Source of the DNA: Mycocentrospora acerina
Taxonomy: Eukaryota; Ascomycota; Dothideomycetes; Pleosporales
Direction: 5' to 3'
DNA length: 64,000 nt
Assembly (NCBI GenBank): GCA_022701365.1
Contig: JAKUHH010000025.1
Location: 124,001-188,000, forward strand
Under the pieces are notes generated by a model. It worked only from the letters and a program-made list of their open reading frames with translations. It was not told the DNA's origin and ran no database searches. Of the stretch, positions 31,989 through 44,195 are shown one piece after another (position 1 is the first letter of the stretch; every line of letters starts with the position of its first letter). Made by a program: the position numbers and the translations under genes.

Positions 31989-34323
31989 TCAAGTTTCTTC
32001 ATGTACTTCGTTAATCACGCTAGGTTTCGCTGCAAGTGGTGCACCAGCAGATCCAGAAACCGAACCTCCTGGTGTACGCGCTTGCGGTAATGGCTCGTCC
32101 TTCATGCAAGCAGTCTCGAGCATATTCGTCCATTTGCCACTTGTTCCTGCATGGCTGTGTTTCAAATGTTGCCGGAAATGGTCTGCACGAAAGAACTTTT
32201 TGGCTTGATTGCATTCTCCAAACTTGTGCACGTGATTGACATGCTCTGCACGGGTATCCCAATCTGGCGGATTAGGGAACTCATCACCACAATAGCCACA
32301 AACATCAGCTGCAGCTGGACGGGTAGGCGATGGATGAAAGGCTGCACGCACGCCTGCAAGTACGGCGCAGGACCAAGAATGCCGTCGGAGATGGAGGGAG
32401 TTTTGGTGTCGCTCAGCCTCATTTTTATTTTTGAATCGATTTGGACAATATTGGCAGATGTACTGTTTCTCTAGTTCGTGGGTTCTGGCACAATTCATCA
32501 GCTTATGGCTATGGATAATAACATGGTCAAAGGTGACGGGCATTACTAACCGCAATTCTTCTTCGCTGTCAAATTTCTTGGGTTTCTTGGGACAGCATTC
32601 ACAAATATATGGTCCTGAAATGCGAACTGAGACTGAATTTTGTCTTGAAGGAAGCATGGAATCTGTAGACATCTTACGTATTTGTGGATGTTCATTCTCC
32701 GAGAAGCCTCTTTGGTGCAACGGTCGCGATATAGAATTGCGGGGGCTGGGGTTTAGTGACTGATTAGCCGTGTAAGGCGAGACAGAACCTGAGTCCATCT
32801 CTCCCAACGGCACCAATGCGTTAGGTGACAGGCGCTGGTCTCCGCCGTAACTGGTAATACTGCTCGCAGCAGTTGAGTATGCGAAGGATGAACCGATTGA
32901 ACCTGTACGTTGGCCTATAGACGAAGCCGCGGACGACGAGGAGCCAATATTAAGCTGAAATCGTGATGCTGAGCTGTTACGGTTGACCAACATCTGCGCC
33001 GACCGGCGGTGATACAGGTCAGTATTGCCGCTGGTGGTGGGTCGATCCTCACGAGCAGCATCCCCATGAGGTGATGAGGCGCGCCGTTTGAGGCCAGCCT
33101 TCGCGCCTGAATGATGTTCATCAGATCCACCGGGACTGCGATCGTGAATATTCAAGTCGCGTATTCCATTTTCCTCCATGGCAAAATCGTGATCAGAGAA
33201 AATACAGTGATCGAAGCTGCCACGATGCTGAGACGGAGCCTCATCTAGTGGTGCTGAAGTAGAGAGACTGCCAAATCGACCTCTGTGCAACTCTGCAGGG
33301 CCCGAGTCAAATACCGGGCTACGAAAGCCATTGTATCCAGGTGATATTGCTCCATTCGAAGGCCATCTAGGCCTATGTCCTGGAGAATCAACTGTGGGAT
33401 GCAGTCGGTCGGGCAGCGACAATGGTTGCAGCTGTCCGTTAGGTAGGTGCAGGGAGTTTTGAATCTCATTGGCGGATTCTTGTGCACTGCTGGACAAGGG
33501 TGGTGCAGATGTTCTTGTGGGTGTGTTTGGTCCCCCAATTTTGGATAGTAATTGCTTATCATAAGCGTGCGATGAGTTTTGTAGTGCCTTTTGACCAAGC
33601 TGGCGTTCGCTTGTGAGCCTGCAGTTCATGGTGTCCGTCAGTCAAACGTGTGCAAGAATTGTGAATAGAGCAAAGCGCCATGTTGCAGGTCGATGGCTAA
33701 TAGGAAAGGGGTGAATAGGCCGTATAGGAAGAGACATGGGACAGCTCGCCTACAGCTTCCTAAACCTCATCAAACTCTGCTGGTGAGGCGAAGTATGGTA
33801 TTGATGGTGAGAGGCAAGGAGTGGAGAGTGACACGAAACACTGAACTTGGAGAACGTCTTACCTGTGAGTCCCGAGCGATGGCCGTGAATTGCCGCTGCG
33901 ATCCTCGTCACTATGTGGCTCTCCGCTGTGCTCGGAGCTCATGTCGTCGAGAGATCTAGAGATGGAGGGCTCGCGACCGTGGAAGGCAAAGTCAGCCGAC
34001 GGGTTCCGCGAGCGCGTCTGACCATTTGCGGCTCCACCATATAAGCTTGAGCCAGGCCTGACGGACGCGAGCCGGTTCCCGCCAAAGCCCGTGTCCTTTG
34101 GGCTGTTTGTGTTACCCCATTGCCAACCAGGGTCGTGGCCGTGTCGGAGGTCGTCTCCGACGTTGCGTGGAGGAGGCAAAGGCGGCGGTGCCTCTTCGCG
34201 TGCGCGCGGAACGGCCATGGCCATGGAGGGGCTTGGGTACGAGGGGCGACGATGGTGCTGGGGCAACAAATGGCGGTGGGACTCATATACCCGGATGCTC
34301 GGGGTGGAGCTGGTGGATGACAT
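31989..34323 (-). CDS. C2H2 zinc-finger protein
   Basis: Three exons, 33863..34323, 32551..33618 and 31989..32484, giving 674 aa; introns of 244 and 66 nt. The first joint restores GTHR-LTSERQLG and the second restores EEELR-THELEKQYICQYC. Residues 1-470 are Ser/Pro/Asn-rich and disordered. The C-terminal third has several Cys/His units: CECCPKKPKKF...EELRTHE, CQYCPNRFKNKNEAERHQNS, CGYCGDEFPNPPDWDTRAEH with VNHVHKFGEC, and FFRADHFRQHLKHSH followed by AGTSGKWTN. Such multi-finger C2H2 proteins are common in filamentous ascomycetes; nuclear DNA binding is inferred. The targets are unknown. The 66-nt intron is a multiple of three and contains no stop, so an unspliced product would gain 22 residues between the first Cys pair and its His. 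Confidence 0.85.
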
Positions 34324-36736
34324 GGCCGTGCCAGGAGCACGAGTTGACGCTCAGGAGGCGCCACTCGCGAGCAACGCAAGTGTGGCGATGACGATGGCGA
34401 TGGCAACGGCAATGGCAATGGCGACGACAATGGACAGCAGAGGACGTAGAGCAGTCGCTACTGGCCAGTCTGCGCCGCCCAGGATGCACAGGCGCGACTT
34501 GGGCTGCGAGGGTTAGCCGGGCATTCATCACGGAACGGCCGAAGCCAGAGTGCGAGGCTCGCAGAAGCAGGTGCACGCGAAAGCTGAGCAGAGTGGAGTA
34601 GACAATGGAGTGCGGCTTACCCGGTGAGGCTGTCGAATTAGCGCTGTTCAGCCCTACAGGAAGCTCAACGTCTGGCCGGGACCGCCACGCAATGCTGCTT
34701 CGTGACCCTGGCAGAAGAATTGGTCATATGACTAGTCCAACAGGCAGAAGGCTGGCAAACGGACACTGCTCATGGTACCACTGCAGCCACCGTCTCTCTG
34801 GCCCGGCAGCAGTGTCCCCGGCAGCGTTGCGCGGAGGGGCGCGGGAGGAGGCGAGTGCAGCGAAACAAGGGAGAAGGAGCGCCTCAGTATTGGCATCAGC
34901 GTCACTCGGGAGCAGCAGACGTAGGGAGAGCAGAAGGCAAAAGAGCAGGGCAGAACAGAACAGAAACGACTCTCGATGGGGATCGCCTCAGCATTAAGCA
35001 CGACGCTCTGCCCATGGCCCATGTCGCTGATTGGCACACAGGAGAGCTAGTGCGGATCGTGTGGTGGAGCTTGACCAGGTGCCAGCCAGCCCTTGCAACA
35101 CACCACCCAGCGGACCATGCCTCTGCGGCTTTCCTACTATGCCGAACTGCCTCAGCGGCGTCCCTGTCCGAGGCAGCTCCGCCCGCGCGCATGTGCCCGC
35201 GAGTAGCCTGCATCTTGGCCTCGATGGTGTCGTCGCCCTGCGCTAGCAAGTGCTGTGAAGAGAGAGTGTCAACACCACCACAGCAGGCAGACTCCCGGCA
35301 GTGGAGAACAAGCTCCCTCAGGCCAGCCTTGGGACCAGCCTTGGCCAGTCGAGTAGACGTTGGATTGGTTGCTCACCCGCCCGTTATCGATTGCAGCTAC
35401 ACGCAAAGCAGAGTCGATCGCCAGGACAAACGGTGAGATGCCCCGGCAGGGCTAGTCGAGTCCAACGCGACGACACTCAGCCAGCAGGGGCTGAGGGTGC
35501 ATAATGGGGAGTCTGACGACCCATCCTGCAACGCGACGCTGCAGCTCCCACGCATGCCATGGCACAGCATGGACCGTGGGACCTTAACACGAACACGAAT
35601 GCGGGTAACGGGAGCACAGCCCCCTCTCAGCCCTACCACCTGTTGTCCGACTGCCCACGGGGCTAATGAGGAAGCGCCCAGACCGCTCGCTTGAGCGAAT
35701 TTTAATCAGTTTTGAGTAAGGCTGAGCGCTTCTTCAATGCCTAGTTGCGTTCCAGTGCTGGTCTATTGATGAGGAAACGAAACAGGGACAGACAGAGTAT
35801 CGATTTCTGCACTTCTGGCCAGCACTCTCAAGGCTGCTCGTTGGGGACACGGCACCCCCTACGGCTAATGCTTCGGCCGACGCACATTATGTACTCGACT
35901 ACCTCCTACAAGCTTATCTACCGAACATCTTACGTGCGGCCAGGTACGTCGTCGTGCATCACTCCCAATCGCCCACCACTACACGCGCCTGTTGAAACAC
36001 AACACATGTTGACTTGCTGAAAGGAGAAGGTGCTCAATGAGAAAACACACGACATGCTTGTTTGCTTGCTTGCTTGCTTTATTTTGCAGACTCGATCGGC
36101 GTTGCTCTAGTCGTATTTAATGCACGAGAACGCCCGGATGACCGCGGAGTGGAGAAGGCGACTATACCGCCGTCGAAGGATACTAGCTCTCTAACAAAAC
36201 AATACCATTTATGTCGTGGAACGTCTCCTAGTCATTGCACCGCCATTTGAAGCCGCATCTAGGAGACCTGACCCTATACTTACACCAACTGGCATCATTG
36301 CAAATATGCTGCATGTTCCCCTGCATGGCACAATGCCCTAAGAGATCTCGTGTCATTGCGTCCACAAATGAGCGGATTATCCGCGCTCCATAGGGCTGGT
36401 GGCGCGACGTCGTCCCGCACTCAGGGAATGCGCACGCACGCACATTAGCCCAGATTTTGTCTACTGTTCGCAGCCAAAAGCCTGCGTTTGCTTTTCCCGT
36501 TCCGATTGCTGACTTCACAAGGCTACAAGTTTCTCCTAGACACTCACCCCGTCTGCAAGCAGTGTGCTGCTTACTGTGTACTGACTGACTGGCTACGTTA
36601 CGCTGCTTTAGGAAGGCAGACCCTGGTGAAAATTATAGCCTATATCTCCCCACCATCAGATCCAGTCATTTCACCACAGCTCCGATCTCCTGTCTTTTGC
36701 AAATCTCCGACATCCTTGCAAACTTGTTCCGTGACC
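34324..36736. other. 2.4 kb divergent intergenic between the C2H2 gene and YVH1
   Basis: A long, initially GC-rich region upstream of both genes. It includes a GATGGC/AATGGC-type microsatellite near 34384-34440 and a (TTGC)n tract at about 36059-36077. It probably holds a long 5' UTR and regulatory region of the zinc-finger gene. No further protein gene is supported on either strand. Confidence 0.45.
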
Positions 36737-38149
36737 ATGGCTCTCATCGACAAGGTTCCTGGGGATCTGAACCTGTATATTGGGGGGTACGTAACCGTTG
36801 CTTCGCGTCGGGTCGCCTATTCGAGGACATGCATCAAGGGCCCATGAACAGCAAGCTGACGACTCCTGTCTAGCATGTTCACCCTCCGACGACATGAAGC
36901 ACTCAAGCAAGCCAATATCACGCATGTCCTGTCGGTTCTGCGTAAACCATTGGATCAGGATCTCTTCACGCCATTCAAGCACATGGTCGTAGAAGTTGAT
37001 GATGTCGAAGATGAGAATCTACTCGAGCACTTCCCTGCCACAAATGCATTCATTCAAGAAGGGCTTGATGGTGGCGGAGGAGTGCTCGTTCATTGGTAGG
37101 TGGATTTCTTAGTCCAGCTGGAGTTGCTGATCTTTCGGTCATTGCCGAAAGTTGTCTCACATGGCATCTTTTCATCTTCAACGAAGACGAATGAGTGGTT
37201 GGGTAGTCAAGCTTTCAAGATTTTGCGTCTTCTTTCCATCTGCACCAATTCCTATATTCGTTTCCAACACACACCGTTCGTTCGCCACTTCGTTTTTGCT
37301 TCTCTGCCTCTTCCCTGTCAGTCGTCTTACCATGTATGCCAACCATATTGTAGCGCCATGGGGAAATCAAGATTAGCGACCGCTGTTATCGCCTACCTGA
37401 TGCAAAAGCATAACATCAACGCCTCAGAAGCACTGTCATACCTGCGGCAAGCGCGACCTCTCTGCGAGCCAAACGAAGGCTTCTGGAAACAGCTGGAGCT
37501 GTACGGCGAGATGCAGATGCCCGAAAACGTCGAAGAGACTCCAGCTTATCAGCGTTGGGTTTATCAGCGAGAGATCGAACTGAGTCGTGCGTGCGGTCAG
37601 GCCCCCGAGGCAGACAAGATCCGTTTCGAAGACGAGCATGTCGCCGACACAAACGCCGGGTTCGAGCTGCGGTGTCGTAAATGCAGGTAAGTGGAGCTAT
37701 CTAGTTGGATTTTCGCGCACCCTATCTTCCGTCTGGCTCAGCACTTACTTGCTTACAGGCGGCCACTTGCAACATCACAGTACTTGCTCTCGCACAAGAC
37801 AACGACCACGGTAAATGATCAGAGCACAAGTTCACCAACGATTGTTTCAAATAAGGATTGCGCCCACTACTTCCTGGACCCGTTGTCGTGGATGCGTCCA
37901 GAGCTTGAAGAAGGCAAATTGGAAGGACGTCTTGAGTGCCCAAAATGCCAGATGAACGTTGGTAAGTATGCATGGCAGGGGATGCAATGCAGCTGCGGGG
38001 ACTGGGTCGTGCCGGGTATTAGCCTTTCGAAGGGACGAATCGATGAGGTGAGAAAGGCAGTTGCGGGATCTGGAATCCGTCGTCCACCAGGCGCATCGAT
38101 TCCGCCACCACAGGGCCAAGGCTCGAGCCCTCCAAAGCAGAATTTGTGA
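36737..38149 (+). CDS. YVH1: Yvh1-type dual-specificity phosphatase with C-terminal zinc domain
   Basis: Four exons, 36737..36786, 36874..37095, 37354..37686 and 37759..38149; introns of 87, 258 and 72 nt; 331 aa. The phosphatase domain runs from MALIDKVPGDLNLYIGG through the catalytic loop HCAMGKSRLATAV, the Cys-x5-Arg signature; the catalytic Cys codon is split TG|C by intron 2. The C-terminal domain has CRKCR, then LECPKCQMNVGKYAWQGMQC and SCGDW, the zinc-binding half found in Yvh1/DUSP12. In yeast Yvh1 acts in 60S subunit maturation by releasing Mrt4 (established), and that role depends on the zinc domain. The last 35 residues are Pro/Gly/Gln-rich. Length is close to yeast Yvh1 (364 aa). 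Confidence 0.92.
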
Positions 38150-40538
38150 GCTGTGAGCCTGAAGGTGCTCACACAGCTTATCTTCCGTCTCAGAAGATCT
38201 CCTGCACATCAAATAAAAACGCAAGTATATTTGCCATGAGCACAATTAAACTTCCCATCTAAAGCAGATTCAATCAAAATTCCTCGTTCTGCTTGGCGCC
38301 ATGAGCCTATTACTTAGGATGGAGCGCTCATGCGGCGAATCAGACACGCCTGCGTTACACCAGAATTCAGTTTAGTCCTTTCATATTGACGCCTAACATG
38401 ATACAAGTAGACTAGCTCGGCATAGTCTCGCCAAACACGGCTTCATTAGCTCCCTCTTATACTACTTCTTGGCTGCATTCCCTCCCAATATGTATTCACC
38501 GCTTCCTCTTATACCAGTCCTCGCTCACATTCGCAACTCTCCAAGTTGTAAAATCGTAATATCCGTCTGTGAATGTAATTCATTAGGTACTCGTAGCGCG
38601 TTACTCACCGTGGCTCAACCCCCATAGCATTACACCCACTACTTGACAGAACAGACCCCCTGGTCAATTCCAACGCCCCAAACTCTCCATAAAGGATCCG
38701 TTCCACACACACCTTGAAGACAACTCCATTTCTGCAACACCCGTCCCCGCCGACACCAGCCCGCTATGGAACAAGCACTCACTAGCGCTGATGTCAGATC
38801 ACGTTTCTCCTTCCCATCCGCCAGGGTGCAGTGGCAGGCAGGTATAATCTTTCCGCACGGTTAGTTTCCCACCCAACCAGGATAGCAGATGATCTGCTGG
38901 CAAGCCTTGGGCGCTGATATCAAGCCGCGCATACTTGCTTTTCTGCCTGAAGCCTCCCCCATACATGCTACTACATTGCGCTTTCGGATGCAGGAAGAAT
39001 ACATCTCGATGGATGAATTGCATCCACGCAACGAGGATGATGCGTGCACTCACGTCTGAGATTTCTTTCTACCCAGGCAGACCGTGCAGAACTTGGATTG
39101 GGGGGGGGGGCACATAGACAGTGCCAAGACGAGTGTATTGTACAAGCCCCCAGTGGCCCTATGGTAAGGCAGCGTTTGGTGGAAATAGAAGGAAGAGGAA
39201 GAGGAGAAAGATGAGAAGAAGGGGGTGGGGACGTGTGCTGTTCATGCATGCGGGTGAGACTGACGATGCGTGTTTGGAGACGACGATGCGTTGCAATGTC
39301 GCTCATTGTTGAAAGATGCAGGTAGCGAGGATCGGGGGCTTGTGGACATGATGCTGCTGAGAGACGGGACAGGGGTGGTCAGAATGTTGATGTGGATGTT
39401 ATGGGTCATGACTGTTAGGGTTCACTGTAGTCATGCTGCTATGAAACTTGTTTCAACAGAGGGCTCCTTGGATTAGACGCTGATCATAAGACCTAGGATG
39501 ATGATGATCATGCTTTGGAGTAGTATGACAGGTTCGTACGAAGTGAGAGAGTGTGGGGTAGTGAGCACCGGTCAGAGTAAGCACGGCAGGACACACATTC
39601 CAAAGCGCATGTGTGTACATGCTAGTTGTCTATTTAAAAGAGCCTGGTTGAATTTATGTCTTCGAGAGCTAGTATACATATTTATGCAAGTCGTATTTTC
39701 TATCGAATCGGGTTCCCTGACAGGGAAACGAGGAACATGGAGTTGTGGTAATTACTTCTCTGGTTCATCATCTCCCCCCCCTCTCTCCCCCCGTCGGCAT
39801 ATACGGGAGTCCCGGATTTCGGAACTTGCTTTGTGAGATATTCGTAATCTTGTAGTGCACTTGGAAGTGTGAAAACTTAAGTGATATCCGTGGTGACGCT
39901 GCTGAGCTGAGGGGTTATGCTGCCGCTGACGCTGACGCCAGAGATGTTTGTGCACCCGGGTGATGAGAGCCTAAAAATTACAAACGGGATAACACTGCGA
40001 TTTGTAAGATTGTGAATAGACATTGATCTGAGTTTATGAAAACTTGAGTTTGTACAAGGTTAGTGAAGAGAAGTTAAGACATGCTACATCCAATCATGTG
40101 ATTTGGCAGAGAAAACATATAGACTTGCTTTTCCACTATAGAGAAAAAACAAACTGTGGTCTGAATAGTGTATTCAAACGCCGAAAGTGTACTGAGCACA
40201 TTAAGAGCCCACCCCTGTCACAGTAATTCTCAAAACGTTCACAATCGAAATTCGCTTTTGATGGGTGTCAGCAAATAACCAAAGGCTTAATATATGGCGC
40301 TAAATAATACGACAGCCGACGAACAATGATTCGGTCCATGTACTATGCAATGTACCACCTGACACCCTACTGCAAGCGCGATCCGAAGCCAGTCACTAAT
40401 TGCTGACCGCATCGTCTGTACGAATATTTGGCTGCGGGGCGTCTTTTGTGGAAGAAATCCGTCGTTGCAGGGGTTGGCGAACTCGAATGTATATGTATTT
40501 CACTGACTAGTCATGATACCATTTTTTGAGAGAGTTTG
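38150..40538. other. 2.4 kb intergenic between convergent genes, no gene seen
   Basis: The region between the 3' ends of YVH1 and the Vfa1 gene is moderately AT-rich. A run of ten Gs occurs near 39102-39111 and a C/T-rich run near 39770-39790. Open frames are short and without features. Confidence 0.45.
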
Positions 40539-41262
40539 TTATGGGTTGCCGCTAGGGACAGAGGGGAAATTTGCGGGGTTGTTCAGTCTTTCACGATTCC
40601 GTTTAGCGATCTCGGCATTGCGGATTTTGTCTAGTCGCATTTGGTAGAAGTTCCTAGTGTTTGTATCAGTGTATTACTCTATTTCTCAATGATTGTTGTA
40701 TTATAACTACGTTGAAAAGCTACGTACTTGTTGAGGTGATATATGCGAGGACCAAGTTCGGTCTGAGACTGCTCTTTAGACTTTGAGAGCTCCTTAATCT
40801 AGCGTATTGGTCAATATATGATTTCAGACATCGTAATAGTGCGTACCTTATCGTCCTTTGCTTTCTCATCTTCCTTGTCCTCCTTGTCCTCCTTTCCCTT
40901 GTCTTTCTCCTTATCCTTCTCTTTTTCCTTCTCCTTCCGCTTCTCACGCTTCAACTTTTGCTTCTCATCATATTCTTTCTTGACCTTCTCAATTTCGCGC
41001 TCTAGGTCTTCTTTGTTCTTCTGTGCAGCTACTGCTGCAGCTTCTTCTGCATCCGCTTGACAGAAGCCCCGATCCGTCAGGTGACCTGGGCAGATATAGA
41101 AGAAGTCCTTTGCTCAAATAAGCGAAATGCCACGTTGACCCTGCGTTTCCGCTATACCTTGTTATTCGGAGTGATTAGAACACTTGTTGTTGGTTTGTAA
41201 CAGATCCAACATGGCTTCGATGCGTTATCCGCTACGCGCCTCAGGTGCCAGGTGTTTTCCAT
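40539..41262 (-). CDS. VFA1: Vps4-associated protein 1 (Vfa1) family
   Basis: Four exons, 41158..41262, 40847..41107, 40728..40798 and 40539..40653; 183 aa, introns 48-74 nt. The N-terminal zinc-binding part reads MENTWHLRRVADNASKPCWI then CYKPTTSVLITPNNK, DFFYICPGHLTDRGFC: the two CxxC/CxxH pairs of Vfa1. A long Lys/Glu/Asp-rich charged helix follows, and the C-terminal helix NFYQMRLDKIRNAEIAKRNR with ERLNNPANFPSVPSG closes the protein. In yeast Vfa1 binds the ESCRT AAA ATPase Vps4 through a C-terminal MIM-type element and works at endosomes (established). The four joints all preserve frame and reproduce the family order. Transcribed divergently from the TatD-like gene, 408 bp apart. Confidence 0.92.
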
Positions 41263-41670
41263 CACAGCGCGACAGTATTCCAAAGCAGAAGATGAATTTG
41301 ATGGACAAATGGCGGCTGATGTTGAAGAATGATGGTCATCGCTGTGTTGACATGGGGCTGGAGCGCTCCGCGAGCTAGTTCTAAAGTAGTTTAGATCTGC
41401 GATTGTGTGAGGTATCAGACATTTGTTACTCACCAACCTTCGATCTATCACGTCACATGTTCCTGTCTCGAGTACACCCCTTTCGCGCAGTCAATCATAT
41501 TACCTCGCCGCAACGATTGATTCCGTTCATCGTTTGTAGTAACAGGCACTTCAATCAGTCAAGCAGGAGTTTTTCGAGTATGTCACTCCCCGAACCATGG
41601 ACATGCAGTATTAATAAACAAAGGAGACTGGAACCCGACTGCTTCACGTTCAGTGCAATATTACTCCATA
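41263..41670. promoter_or_regulatory. shared divergent promoter, Vfa1 and TatD-like genes
   Basis: This 408 bp region must supply promoters for both genes. No specific element was recognised. Confidence 0.4.
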
Positions 41671-42888
41671 ATGGCTACAGAATCCGCTGAGAATGGTTCC
41701 AGCAAATTGCGATACATTGATGTCGGTCCGCACTGCCAACTTCGTCACTACATCTTGATCTAACCCAGCGTAGATTGGCATCAATTTTACGGATCCCATC
41801 TTCCAAGGACAATACCATGGAACACAGCGTCACGAAAGCGACTTTGAGGATGTCATTCAGCGAGGTCTAGACGCTGGCTGCAAGAAGTTTATGGTGACTG
41901 GATCAGACCTCGAGGAATCCAAGCATGCAATTGATATAGCAAAAGCACATCGTAAGGCACATAGCCATGAAGAGACGTCCAAATTTCGACTAAGTTTTGT
42001 GCAGCTGGTCAATGCTACGCCACAGTTGGTGTTCACCCCTGTTCAGCAAAACACTTCGACTCACATCCCGGGGGTCCCACTGCCCTCCTCGCCGCTCTCA
42101 AATCGTTGGCCATAGAAGCTAAAGCCTCTGGCCACGCCGTAGCTTTTGGAGAGTTTGGTCTCGACTACGACCGCCTCTTTCTAACGCCCAAGGATCAACA
42201 GCTCAAGTATTTCGAAGCCCAATTAGAAATAGCAGTTGAGGTGCAACTGCCACTATTCTTGCACTCACGTGCCGCAAGCGAGGATTTCGAGCGTTTGTTG
42301 GAAGCGAAGTTGGAGCAGTTGCCGAAAAGAGGCCTTGTTCATAGCTTCACGGGGAGTGTGGAGGAGATGCAGAGGCTAGTAGCGTTGGGCTTTGATGTGG
42401 GAGTCAATGGGTGCAGCATGAAGAGTAAGTGACTGTCGCACTTGCACTAGAATCCTACGGCTAATGTGAAGTTTAGCGGACGAGAATATCGAGGTTGTTC
42501 GACAGATTCCCTTAGAGCGCCTACAGATTGAGACAGATGGGCCATGGGTGAGTGTTGTATCTAATCTTCATCGCATATCGACTTACATCAAAACAGTGTG
42601 AGATGCGTCCCAGCCATGCATCGGCCAAGTTTTTGAAAGACGCACCACCCCTTCCCAAAGCCGTCAAGAAGGAAAAGTTTGTCAAAGGATCGATGGTCAA
42701 GGGCCGTAACGAGCCTGCCACAATACCTCACGTCGCTTATGCTATTGCAAAGATCAAGGACATTACTGTCGAGGAAGTTTGCGATGCGTAAGATTCACTC
42801 CCTCGATTTGGAAAGTTATTACGCTAACATATGAAGTGCTTGGAACAACTCAATCAAGATGTTTGGCCTTGGAGAGACGCTTCAGTGA
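41671..42888 (+). CDS. TatD-family metal-dependent DNase
   Basis: Six exons, 41671..41721, 41774..41951, 42005..42424, 42477..42547, 42597..42787 and 42837..42888; 320 aa. The TatD barrel is recognisable throughout: RYID-IGINFTDPIFQG at the first strand, CYATVGVHPCSAK, AFGEFGLDYDR with the metal-binding Glu, LPLFLHSRAASEDF, GLVHSFTGSVEEM, and ERLQIETDGPWCEMRPSHAS with the conserved Asp. The first residues after the start are hydrophilic, so a cytosolic or nuclear location is likely. Yeast YBL055C and human TATD1 are the counterparts; they are 3'-5' exonuclease/endonucleases linked to DNA fragmentation and repair (family knowledge). The first donor (GAT|GTCGGT) is weak; it was chosen because it yields RYIDIGINFTD. 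Confidence 0.9.
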
Positions 42889-43037
42889 GGACCCATCATT
42901 GTATGTTCCCATAGAGAGAGAATGATAGACTGCGGTAGCGGTACACATAGAAGATTGATTTGTACAGTAGAAACATAATCCTCAAAAGCTCGCAAGCGTG
43001 ATGACCGCCTAATCGATTCGCCAAAAGAAACCCTCGC

Positions 43038-43881
43038 CTACTTCCTGTACCACATCCGTGTAATCTTGGTATGCCTCATCTTCTTCTGTAGCTGGAAAAT
43101 ACCGTACATGAGTGCCTCTGCCGTAGGCGGGCACCCAGGAACGTAAATATCCACAGGCACGATCCTGTCACATCCTCTTGTGACTGAGTAGCTGTAGTGG
43201 TAGTAACCTCCTCCATTTGCGCAACTACCCATGGAGATGACCCATCGAGGTTCAGGCATCTGGTCGTACACCTGTCGCAGCGCAGGTGCCATCTTGTTCG
43301 TGAGAGTTCCCGCCACAATCATGACGTCGGACTGTCGAGGCGAGGCACGGAAAATGATACCGAGGCGATCCTGATCGTATCGCGGGGTAGACAAGTGCAT
43401 CATCTCGACGGCACAGCAAGCAAGACCGAAGGTCATGGGCCAGAGGGAGCTCTGACGCGCCCAGTTGGCCATTTGATCGAGGGTGGTCCTGTTGCTGCGC
43501 ATTAGCCTGTGCTGCGCCTAGACTGTGTGCCCCACGCCCCCAAGTGTCCTCCCCGGAGAATGGGAAGAGTTGTCACATACAGTGCGTATTGCATAGCGCC
43601 CTTCTTTCCCTCCTGGCTCGGCAATGGCACCTCCCGTCGTGCCTGCTTCATCGGGGGCGGCGTTCCGGAGTTTCCTTGAACGATGGCAGGCGACGACACG
43701 GTCGTCGCTTTGTTAGGCGAGCTCGAGGAAATGCAGGCGATGCTTCCAGCGCGAAACGGCATCAAAGCCGTCATCGGTTTGGCTGCGCAACTGTTAGTCC
43801 TCCGCGCAATTGCAACTTTTCTGGCGGCGGGAACGCACCTCGCAGGGCCATTGAGGCCGCAGACCTTGTTGTCGACAGCAT
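43038..43881 (-). CDS. NADH:ubiquinone oxidoreductase 20 kDa subunit (PSST/NDUFS7)
   Basis: Three exons, 43839..43881, 43581..43782 and 43038..43488; introns of 56 and 92 nt; 231 aa. Exon 1 encodes an Arg/Ser presequence (MLSTTRSAASMALR-AKPMTA), consistent with mitochondrial import; its intron has an ideal CTAAC branch point and GCAG acceptor. The mature part begins near QYALTTLDQMANWARQSSLW and contains the cluster N2 ligands: the Cys pair in GLACCAVEMM, MGSCANGGGY and VPGCPPTAEA. PSST carries the terminal 4Fe-4S cluster N2 that hands electrons to ubiquinone in complex I. The C-terminus HTKITRMWYRK is typical. Sequence identity to the family is so high that the product is certain; the first exon is inferred from splice signals and targeting character. 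Confidence 0.96.
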
Positions 43882-44195
43882 ATTGGCGACGGTGACAAGG
43901 GAGGCCGTCCGGGGTAGAGCGGAGAAGCAAGAAGGCGTGGTGGCGTCGCAGAGGGGGATGCTTTGATGTGAACGTCGATGATGTTCATGAGCGGGCTTGG
44001 CATTTCGATTATCTAGTCTCATCTGATAGGCTAGATCAACATCGCTCTCTGACCATGGCCGCCTTTGGGTGTCCTCTTCACCAACAACATACTGAATATA
44101 CACCCAACAAACTTTCTCGTGCCACATTACTTTGCCAAAACAGGGCGCCCAACTGCTACACGGCCAAGTGATTGTCTACCTGCAATTTCGCCACA
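43882..44195. promoter_or_regulatory. shared divergent promoter, PSST and TRAPPC2L-like genes
   Basis: The 314 bp between two divergent start codons. No specific motif was recognised. Confidence 0.4.
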
